Source: Crocinitomicaceae bacterium
Lineage (GTDB): Bacteria; Bacteroidota; Bacteroidia; Flavobacteriales_G; Salibacteraceae
Direction of reading: 5' to 3'
Assembly: GCA_002713215.1 (NCBI GenBank)
Contig: PAVO01000008.1
Span: forward strand, 1-33,788
DNA: 33,788 nucleotides
Under the pieces are notes generated by a model. The model was not told the DNA's origin and searched no databases. It worked only from the letters and a program-made list of their open reading frames with translations. Below are positions 17,990-24,357 of the stretch, piece after piece; the first letter of the stretch is position 1, and each line of letters begins with the position of its first letter. The translations under genes and the position numbers were made by a program.

Positions 17990-19933
17990 CTACGCTTTTT
18001 GCATTTGTTGCTGGAACGTGATTTCTATAAATTCTGCTGGATGAGATACAGCCACTTTTACAGCAACACGCATAATTCCATTAAGAATATCATCTCCCGT
18101 CATGGTACTTCCCAGACCAACACTAACAGAATAAGCATCTGCAGGCTTTGGTCCTACCAGTCCACCTTGTTTCCACAGGCCAAATAAGAAATTACCAATC
18201 ATGCTTTTCACATTCACCCAGGTTCCTGCGTCATTGGGTGCAAATACATAGGCCTTGGATGCATCTTGAACAGATTGCTCGATGTAAATCAAGGTTCTTC
18301 TTACATTGATGTACCTCCAATCGTTTGAATTGCCATCCAATGTTCGGGCGCCCCATACCAGATTTCCTCGTCCTGTAAAAGCACGAATGGCACAAACCGA
18401 CTTACCGTTAATAGGCATGTTGAGATCTTCCTGTGCTGCGTGGTCAATATTGATGGACGGAGCAACGGTGCTTTGAACCGCAACATTTGCTGGAGCAATC
18501 CATACCCCTTCATTATTGTCTACCGTCGTGTATATACCAGCCATACCGGCACTTGGAGCAATCAAATTCATTTTTGACATAATGGTTGTCATAAGCAACT
18601 TGTATGATTTGCTCAAGTTTTGAAAGATTACATCAGCTTGTTTTAGTGCGTCTGTTGAGGCTCCTTGTTGGGCGTAAATGGCAAAGGCTTTAGCCATGTT
18701 TGCATTTAGTCCTTTGTCCGGATCGGTAAATTCAATCGTCAATAGTTGAGTTATTTGACCATAATTTGCAGGGTCAACGTTTTGGTAACTGATATCGCCC
18801 GTTTGATACACGGTGGTGTGTAACCAGGGATAATAGGCAGCCGCATAACTTGCAAATTTGGGAAGGGTAGGAGTAACACTGTCCCTAAACTGGTCAACAC
18901 TTGTTTTTCCTACTAAAGGCTCTGAATAACCTCCGGGGATATCCAGAACTGCAACCCGATTCATCATTTCGCCGCAATGATTTATCATTTCACCTTGTAA
19001 AGAATATGCACTTGCATATCTTTTTTCAAGGGTCGCTTGAGATGGATCCTGAATTTCTACCAAATCCGGAATAAGCAGCATAGTAGGCTCGGTCTCTTTC
19101 TTCAGCAAAGTGATCGCTCTTGAGAATCCGGAAGTATCTCCGATAGTGCTTTTGGAGTAATCATAGGTGCCAATGGTCATTATGTAGCAGTCGCCTCCAC
19201 CATTTTCGTAGAAGAATTTTAAACTGCTGTACATTCTGTAGTTAATGGTTTTAGCGGTTAGTGTGTAAGCATATCCACCTGTACAGAAATCGGCATCTTC
19301 CACCAAATTGGCTAAGGTCTGTTGCGCATCGGCAAGCGCCTTTTTTTGCGCGTCGGTTGCACTGTTGGGTGCAGCGGCATTTGCCGTGTCAACTGCTTTT
19401 TGAGCTGCGTTCAAGGCGGTTATATTCGGGTCAGCATTATATGCAGCAATGCTATCGGCAACCTGAAGACTGTTCAATAAGGCTTGTTGAGCAACCACTT
19501 CGGCTTTTAAAGCAGGATCATCTGGTTTTGCGTCCGAAGCAGATTGAGCAGCTTTTACAGCAGCCTCTGCGTCAGCAGTTTTGGTTGCTTTTACGGTAGT
19601 TGGATCACCGCCGGCCTTTGTTAACGCATCCTTGGCATTGGTTAATGCCGTTGCAGAAGAATCAGCTTCAGCCGTAAGTTCATCCAATCGCTCTTGTAGA
19701 ACATTCGAGCTAAGGGAGTATTGAACCTTTGGAGGCTCGCTACCGAAGATTAATAAGAATTCAGCCAAGGAGGTTACCTTAACTGCTTTGTTTAATAGAC
19801 TTTTTCCATTGAAAGAAGTCTTTCCTGTGTAGCCGATAAACGCCGGGACGGCGGTAGGTACCGGAACAACAGAGTTTCCAAAAGCATCCAGTTCCTGGAT
19901 GTAAACCCCTGGGGTTTTCATAGGTGCAGACAT
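17990..19933 (-). CDS. Contractile sheath protein with a large Ala-rich insertion
   Basis: This 647-residue phage-tail-sheath-family protein starts with the usual MKTPGVYIQELDAFGNSVVP and AFIGYT segments (5-36). The conserved core resumes at YRMYSSLKFFYENGGGDCYI (232-251), and the C-terminus (PAEFIEITFQQQMQ) is typical. Between residues about 75 and 215 lies a roughly 140-residue insertion (DNA 19289-19711), very rich in Ala, Asp, Lys and Gln, that reads as helical, coiled-coil-like repeats. It interrupts a region that is continuous in ordinary sheaths. Only one sheath gene is present, unlike PVC and AFP which have several. It may decorate the particle surface or affect contraction (inference). 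Confidence 0.93.
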   Translation of the reverse strand: MSAPMKTPGVYIQELDAFGNSVVPVPTAVPAFIGYTGKTSFNGKSLLNKAVKVTSLAEFLLIFGSEPPKVQYSLSSNVLQERLDELTAEADSSATALTNAKDALTKAGGDPTTVKATKTADAEAAVKAAQSASDAKPDDPALKAEVVAQQALLNSLQVADSIAAYNADPNITALNAAQKAVDTANAAAPNSATDAQKKALADAQQTLANLVEDADFCTGGYAYTLTAKTINYRMYSSLKFFYENGGGDCYIMTIGTYDYSKSTIGDTSGFSRAITLLKKETEPTMLLIPDLVEIQDPSQATLEKRYASAYSLQGEMINHCGEMMNRVAVLDIPGGYSEPLVGKTSVDQFRDSVTPTLPKFASYAAAYYPWLHTTVYQTGDISYQNVDPANYGQITQLLTIEFTDPDKGLNANMAKAFAIYAQQGASTDALKQADVIFQNLSKSYKLLMTTIMSKMNLIAPSAGMAGIYTTVDNNEGVWIAPANVAVQSTVAPSINIDHAAQEDLNMPINGKSVCAIRAFTGRGNLVWGARTLDGNSNDWRYINVRRTLIYIEQSVQDASKAYVFAPNDAGTWVNVKSMIGNFLFGLWKQGGLVGPKPADAYSVSVGLGSTMTGDDILNGIMRVAVKVAVSHPAEFIEITFQQQMQKA

Positions 19934-19948
19934 AGATATTTATTTAAA

Positions 19949-20980
19949 TTAGACATGTATAATCGTTGAAAGCAGGTACGAACCACTGCCCGTATTCGCT
20001 TTATATTTTCTTAATTCTTCGACGTTGGGATTTGGTAAGTCCCGGTTTAACTGTTTGTAGCGATTTGAAAAATCGTTTGCATAAGTCATCTTCAATTGGG
20101 GAGCTGTTGTAAGGTTAGCCTGTAACTTCAATGCATATTTCGAAGTAAATACCTGAGCTGTCTGTCCTCCAATAATCTGTTTCTCCTGCGGTCCACTATA
20201 CTCATTTCCATCGCTACCGAGAACAGTAAGGTTCTGGACTTCGATTTTTCGTTTTTTGGGTACCACAATTTGGTACTCCAGAAAGGCAGATCGGGCGTTG
20301 AAGTTTAATGTAAGCTGTGATTGAGCTGGGTTGTTAGCAAGTAGTTTTTGAACGTTCAGGCAAAATACACCAACGCAGTTTCCACTTAACTCTTGTAGGT
20401 TCAAGAAGAAAGTTTCACTTAGTGAACCATTAATCCATAGTTGATAAAGCCCTTCATCGAGAGAAGGCAATTTTAGAAGATAATTGGACACTCCACTAAT
20501 GGTTTCGGAATACATGGTTTCTCCGCTTTTGGTTTTCACCTCCAGAGTTGAACTCCCTTCAGGTAAAGTGACGTTAAAAGAGACAGATCGCCGGGTTACT
20601 ACATCGGCATTTGAAACATTATTGCCTTGCTGAACCAGGGAAGAATTAGTTGGATTTATGCCGTTCTCGAAATAGAATAACTCTGTGTCATTGAGGAATG
20701 GAACGTCAGTATAATTAAAGAATAGGGAATCGTTATTAATAACCTGAAAATAAAGATTACCCAAATTGGTAAGTTCGTTTTGTAGGTTCGTGTTTTGCGG
20801 ACTATCGGTTGCCACATAATAGGAAATGATATTTTCCTGTTGACTAACCATTATACCATAATTGGTAAGAGACCTGGAAGTATTATGAAATGGAAGCAAT
20901 GTCAAATACTTGAATCCACCATCATTGAAATAAGAGTTTACTATTTCCAAATCGATCCATTTATGGTAGGTAGAATTCAT
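19949..20980 (-). CDS. Unknown eCIS protein, possible cap adaptor
   Basis: I do not recognise a defined family in this 343-residue protein. It has no signal peptide. A beta-rich middle (about 130-200, with SVSFNVTLPEGSSTLEVKTK and GLYQLWINGSLSETFFLNL) resembles an immunoglobulin-like sandwich. The C-terminal part has ANDFSNRYKQLNRDLPNP. The gene sits between the DUF4255 cap gene (adjacent, no gap) and the sheath gene (15 bases). In AlgoCIS a second protein acts as a cap adaptor at the distal end. Size and position make this protein a candidate for that role, but sequence alone does not show it. Confidence 0.55.
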   Translation of the reverse strand: MNSTYHKWIDLEIVNSYFNDGGFKYLTLLPFHNTSRSLTNYGIMVSQQENIISYYVATDSPQNTNLQNELTNLGNLYFQVINNDSLFFNYTDVPFLNDTELFYFENGINPTNSSLVQQGNNVSNADVVTRRSVSFNVTLPEGSSTLEVKTKSGETMYSETISGVSNYLLKLPSLDEGLYQLWINGSLSETFFLNLQELSGNCVGVFCLNVQKLLANNPAQSQLTLNFNARSAFLEYQIVVPKKRKIEVQNLTVLGSDGNEYSGPQEKQIIGGQTAQVFTSKYALKLQANLTTAPQLKMTYANDFSNRYKQLNRDLPNPNVEELRKYKANTGSGSYLLSTIIHV

Positions 20981-21565
20981 TTAATTCGATTTTGAATTAG
21001 GGGTTCCCTGTAATCCTCCAACGCCAGTGACTTCTTTTGTAATCAGTCCTTCGCTAATGGCTATCATTCTCACTTTGTAGATTATTGAAGGGACATATTT
21101 GGCTCCAATCCCACTCCAGATATGGCTGAGTTCATTTATCGGGAGATTGAATATCTCGAAGGTTAATTTCTCAACGGGAGATTTCATCTCCGGGTTTTTT
21201 TGCTTGGTGAAATAAGAATTGGTTTGAAAAACTCCGATGACAGCAGAAAGCATTTTCAAAGCTTCCTGATAATTGCCGGAATCGTAATTGGCAGATATCA
21301 GCAGGTATAAATTCAAATAGACAGGAGGAGAAGATTTACCGAAGCTGTTTGAACCACCTGCCTGATATTGCCCGTTGGAGTTTATCGTTGTTTCGTGTTC
21401 AAGATTGATAACAGAAATAACAATCTTATTTTCTATGTTTTGGGTTACACTTCCATCGGGATTAATAAGGCTGCTTACAATTACCCGGTCGTCATCAATT
21501 CCAAATGTGGTTTTAATCTCTCGGTTTAAAAAGTCAGATACGAATGTGAGTGCATTTGAAATCAT
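20981..21565 (-). CDS. DUF4255 tube-terminating cap protein (Pvc16/Afp16-like)
   Basis: The 194-residue protein matches the DUF4255 N-terminal domain of Pvc16-type cap proteins. It has MISNALTFVSDFLNREIKTTFG at the start, NKIVISVINLEHETTIN, PPVYLNLYLLISANYDSGNYQEALKMLSAVIGVFQ and LPINELSHIWSGIGAKYVPSIIYKVRMI. Cap proteins bind the distal end of tube and sheath and stop elongation. The order DUF4255, unknown, sheath, tube is seen in Bacteroidota eCIS loci. It starts 3 bases after the small membrane-protein gene and abuts the next gene. Confidence 0.92.
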   Translation of the reverse strand: MISNALTFVSDFLNREIKTTFGIDDDRVIVSSLINPDGSVTQNIENKIVISVINLEHETTINSNGQYQAGGSNSFGKSSPPVYLNLYLLISANYDSGNYQEALKMLSAVIGVFQTNSYFTKQKNPEMKSPVEKLTFEIFNLPINELSHIWSGIGAKYVPSIIYKVRMIAISEGLITKEVTGVGGLQGTPNSKSN

Positions 21566-21568
21566 AGT

Positions 21569-21889
21569 TTATCCTTCTTCTTTTTTTACAAGTGTTTCTA
21601 TAGCTCCTACAACCGTTCTGGTAAAATAAATTCCAGCAATGCTGAAAGCATATGCGGCAATAAACAGTGAAGTACCCTTTAAATATCCAAGAATGTCATC
21701 CATAATGGGTTTGGGAGCGTATTTCTGAAGCAGGTAGGTGAATATGGTAGCCATTGGTAAAGCCAATAAAAGAATAGCCAAAACCCACAGGAATTCTTTG
21801 GCGAACAGTTTTTTAACTGCCGCTAAAAATTTCTTTAGTTTTCCCTGTCCTTTTGCCAGGGCTGCCTGTTCTTTAGCAAGTGTTGTCAT
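21569..21889 (-). CDS. Small two-helix membrane protein at the head of the eCIS operon
   Basis: This 106-residue protein has a basic, amphipathic N-terminus (1-32, rich in Lys and Ala) and two hydrophobic helices (about 33-55, LWVLAILLLALPMATIFTYLL; and about 73-95, SLFIAAYAFSIAGIYFT). It ends in a short charged tail and has no recognised domain. Its start overlaps the GH18 stop by 4 bases, so the two are probably translated together. Small size, two helices and coupling to a putative glycan hydrolase recall a holin/lysin arrangement for particle release. Alternatively the pair may form a membrane anchor for the CIS. Both are inference. Confidence 0.8.
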   Translation of the reverse strand: MTTLAKEQAALAKGQGKLKKFLAAVKKLFAKEFLWVLAILLLALPMATIFTYLLQKYAPKPIMDDILGYLKGTSLFIAAYAFSIAGIYFTRTVVGAIETLVKKEEG

Positions 21890-23637
21890 GGCTTATTATT
21901 GTTTTTACGATCAACTATTTTTTTGGCGAAGTAGAGGGCAACTGCACCTGCAATAAACCCAAGAATTAGAACGACTACTTTATCGTCAAAAACCTTTGTC
22001 CACCTTACTACAACTATTAGAAAGAGCAAGACGACGGAGGTGTAATAAATGGTATTGGCAGTACTTCCAAAGAAGAACATTCTGGTGTTGGGTTGAAACA
22101 TGGATATGAGAAGTCCAACTCCTCCGTAGAATACCACAAAGGACATGGTAGCCATAAGTACCGTTTTATAATCGCTAATTTGACGGAGTAGACTTTCCAC
22201 ATTAGCCAGTTGACTCCATATTCCAGATGCGGCCGTATCAACTGTGGTTGCATTGGAATCGGCAACAACCCCTACACCTGGTCTTATTATAGTGTCGCAC
22301 ATGTTTTTAGCAATTGCCTCCCACAAGTCGGGATAACCTTTATCATAGCCCAGGGCCCAGATTCCCATTCCCCTAAGGTTTTTCGATTTGATATAATTCA
22401 GTTTGACCGAAAGAGTTGAATCATCGTCGAACCAACATTGCCTGAAGTGAGTTTGGCCCGTATCCATTACATAGCTACACCAGGCAGTCTGACTAATTGA
22501 ATCGTATTGAACTGGAGCATTAATTTGGGATCGGATATAATCGTAGGTTCTTGCACCCACATATCCCTTGGCATAAGCTCCCTTGTTTTCAATAGTTGTA
22601 TTCCAAATGCCTCCATAAAAGGGGAGAGCAAGAATAAGCTTTGAAGGAGGGATTTGATTGGCCAGGTATTGGTCAACTGAAAGAGACAGGTTATAGGGTT
22701 CCCAGATTTTTCCGCTAAATAATCCGTCAATCGGGCCAGCCACTTTACTGGTAGATCCATAATAGCCATAACCCATTATTACAAATTGATCTATGGCGGG
22801 TATAAGTACCTGATAGTTTAAGCTTTTTGCCCAGTCTACACTGGGAACAGCGAGATAAACCAAATGCTCTTTATTGACCTTTTTTAGTTTTTCACTTAGG
22901 TTATTGATGAAATAGGAATATTCTTCTTTTTGTTCGTGCGCAACCCCTTCAAAGTCGATACATACTCCATGGGCTCCTCGCATTTTTATGAGATCAACAA
23001 CATTTTTGATCAGTGTGTTTTTTGAATCATCACTTTCAAGAAGTTGGCGGTTTTTTTCTTCACCAAAATTGCTTAGGGTTAGTAAAACCTTAACACCATT
23101 CTGATTGGCCGAGTCTATCAATGGGGTGGTTTCCCAATCGTAAGTAGTTATCGCTTCACCATTGGCAGGATTAACTTCATATGAAAAATAAGCAATGGTT
23201 GTAAGCAACGAATAGTTTAAGCTATTGTAGAGGTCGCTTTCCCAATGTGGATACCAACCAAAGACTTCATATTTAGGTTCAAAAGTCTGGCCGGGTTTGT
23301 ATGCCTCTACTTTAAGTCCGAGTTTCTCGTGGTCTACCACATAGGGAGATTTTTTGCCTTTTCGAACTTTGCTATGTTGTTCGTGAACAAAACGATGAGC
23401 GACTTCAACGGAATCTACATGGTGAAAGAAATTTTTGAATGAAAGTTTTTTTTCTATTTTTTTTAGGTCGGCCTTATACTTAGCTTCTTTCTTTTTAAAT
23501 CCGGCTAGATCGGATTTGAAGTTTTTACTTCCCTTGCTGGAGGTTGAATCTTTAGCGGCATAGGTTGTATTTATGCCCATTAATATATAAGCCAGAACTA
23601 AAGAAATAATACACTTTATGGAATGGCTCATTTTCAT
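21886..23637 (-). CDS. Signal-peptide GH18-like protein with three C-terminal membrane helices
   Basis: This 583-residue protein opens the eCIS operon. It has a signal peptide (1-27), a Lys-rich charged linker (28-115), a GH18 TIM-barrel-like domain (about 120-445) and three hydrophobic helices (about 491-512, 527-546 and 553-571). The GH18 catalytic DxxDxDxE motif reads HGVCIDFE at 223-230: D228 and the acid E230 are kept, but the first two Asp are His and Cys. Other GH18-like segments are FVIMGYGYYG and LALPFYGG. The protein should be exported and anchored in a membrane, with the barrel outside the cytosol. Bacterial GH18 enzymes cleave chitin-like or peptidoglycan glycans. A role in wall opening, release or anchoring of the CIS is inference from context. 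Confidence 0.85.
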   Translation of the reverse strand: MKMSHSIKCIISLVLAYILMGINTTYAAKDSTSSKGSKNFKSDLAGFKKKEAKYKADLKKIEKKLSFKNFFHHVDSVEVAHRFVHEQHSKVRKGKKSPYVVDHEKLGLKVEAYKPGQTFEPKYEVFGWYPHWESDLYNSLNYSLLTTIAYFSYEVNPANGEAITTYDWETTPLIDSANQNGVKVLLTLSNFGEEKNRQLLESDDSKNTLIKNVVDLIKMRGAHGVCIDFEGVAHEQKEEYSYFINNLSEKLKKVNKEHLVYLAVPSVDWAKSLNYQVLIPAIDQFVIMGYGYYGSTSKVAGPIDGLFSGKIWEPYNLSLSVDQYLANQIPPSKLILALPFYGGIWNTTIENKGAYAKGYVGARTYDYIRSQINAPVQYDSISQTAWCSYVMDTGQTHFRQCWFDDDSTLSVKLNYIKSKNLRGMGIWALGYDKGYPDLWEAIAKNMCDTIIRPGVGVVADSNATTVDTAASGIWSQLANVESLLRQISDYKTVLMATMSFVVFYGGVGLLISMFQPNTRMFFFGSTANTIYYTSVVLLFLIVVVRWTKVFDDKVVVLILGFIAGAVALYFAKKIVDRKNNNKP

Positions 23638-23734
23638 AGTATTAGTCCATTTTTAGTGTTTCCAATTCTGTGAAGAGAAAAGTAGTTTTAACAGATGAAT
23701 AGTTTGCGTGCATTAACTTTAAAAATTAGGGGAC

Positions 23735-23747
23735 CTCTAAATTAGAG
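23735..23747. promoter_or_regulatory. CTCTAA-A-TTAGAG palindrome upstream of the eCIS operon
   Basis: A perfect inverted repeat with 6-base arms and a single central base lies about 100 bases upstream of the GH18 start. It has the size and symmetry of a small operator, but a chance AT-rich palindrome is possible. Confidence 0.3.
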
Positions 23748-23769
23748 ACAGGTTTAAGGATCATGCAAT

Positions 23770-23783
23770 AGGGGGAAACCCTC
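23770..23783 (-). promoter_or_regulatory. GAGGG-type palindrome upstream of the eCIS operon
   Basis: On the minus strand this reads GAGGGTTTCCCCCT. It aligns without gaps with the minus-strand version of the site at 98-113 (TGAGGGTTTTCCCTCA), differing mainly in the second arm. It lies about 135 bases upstream of the operon start and is not followed by a T run in either direction, so a terminator is unlikely. It is a candidate operator shared by the response-regulator gene and the eCIS operon. Confidence 0.45.
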
Positions 23784-23807
23784 AAAATTGGAAAATTGGA
23801 AAATTGG
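23784..23807. repeat. Three perfect tandem copies of the octamer AAAATTGG
   Basis: AAAATTGG repeats at 23784-23791, 23792-23799 and 23800-23807 (CCAATTTT on the minus strand). The repeats lie directly upstream of the GAGGG palindrome in the eCIS transcription direction. They could be activator sites, a curved A-tract element or a simple-sequence expansion. Confidence 0.6.
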
Positions 23808-24146
23808 CTAATTAAAATTAATTTAGAAACATTGAAAACCTATACTGGTTAAGGGTTTGCTATCGTATTTAGTAGGTTTAATTAACCAGGAAGACGGGTA
23901 GATTCGTCCCTGATTTGTTGTCCAAATCCTTTATTTTTTGAAAAAGTGGAGGTCACGAAAAAGCGGAGTCGAGAGGTTGTGAAACAAAAGCCATAAACTG
24001 AAGTTGATTAAATCCTGAGTAAATTTGTTAGACTATTGTCACTCAAAATGGCAATGTTTAAATGGAAATAATGCAACAAATTGAGGCATAAAAAACATGG
24101 TGTTGTAGAATGATGAGTGTTAATAATACTACCATATAAAAAGACA

Positions 24147-24270
24147 CGTCATTCCTGCGTCCGCGTGTTGCTGAAGCTTTTGCGGAAGCATAAAGCAGGA
24201 ATCTAGATATAGAGACTAGATTAGTTTCACTGAGCTCCTTTGTCGGTTCCTTGTCAAGCAAGGAATGACG
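24147..24270. repeat. Inverted-repeat interspersed element (non-coding)
   Basis: The outer ends are perfect inverted repeats, CGTCATTCCT (24147-24156) and AGGAATGACG (24261-24270). A nested pair, ATTCCTGC (24151-24158) and GCAGGAAT (24195-24202), lies inside. The sequence type, CGTCATTCCTGCG with GCAGGAATCT, resembles short palindromic repeats scattered in intergenic DNA of many Bacteroidota. No transposase is present. An open frame across it (24058-24261, minus) is not considered a gene. Confidence 0.6.
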
Positions 24271-24301
24271 ACAATTCCCACACTATTCTAAAACACTGCG
24301 T

Positions 24302-24333
24302 AAAAAAAGCAGTATGGAATTCCATACTGCTTT
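24302..24333 (-). terminator. Intrinsic terminator of the type IX-secreted protein gene
   Basis: The palindrome centred on GGAATTCC spans 24306-24333 with perfect arms (AAAGCAGTATGGAA and its complement). On the minus strand it is followed by seven T residues (24302-24308). It begins about 25 bases after the stop of the gene ending at 24358, the expected place for a Rho-independent terminator. Confidence 0.85.
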
Positions 24334-24357
24334 CTAATTAATAAGGGTGTATATCAA

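Larger units (their letters stand above)
23638..24357. other. Intergenic region upstream of the eCIS operon, regulatory sites plus repeat debris
   Basis: These 720 bases separate the eCIS operon from the type IX-secreted protein gene, both on the minus strand. I see no credible gene. The eCIS-proximal part holds a CTCTAA/TTAGAG palindrome, a GAGGG palindrome and three tandem octamers. The middle (about 23966-23980) has a sequence, GCGGAGTCGAGAGG, like a decayed copy of the repeat at 33521. Bases 24147-24270 form a repeat-like inverted element, and 24302-24333 is a terminator. No full TAnnTTTG box was found near the operon start; a 7-of-8 match (TACTTTTC on the minus strand, 23677-23684) is the nearest candidate. 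Confidence 0.7.

Noticed and set aside
19261-19599. Plus-strand frame opposite the sheath insertion
   Set aside because: The open frame is a by-product of the biased codons of the Ala-rich insert; its translation is Leu/Arg/Gln-rich with no protein character.
957-23637. Prophage or tailocin
   Set aside because: No capsid, terminase, portal, integrase or phage lysis cassette is present, and the DUF4255, CIS tape-measure and Pvc15-type ATPase genes are eCIS hallmarks.
957-23637. Classical type VI secretion system
   Set aside because: A single phage-type sheath is present instead of a TssB/TssC pair, TssJ/L/M membrane-complex genes are missing, and the ATPase is of Pvc15 type rather than ClpV.
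23784-23807. CRISPR-like repeat array
   Set aside because: The units are 8 bases, directly abutting, with no spacers and no cas genes nearby.
24058-24261. Minus-strand 67-codon frame in the intergenic region
   Set aside because: It overlaps the inverted-repeat element and lacks coding character.
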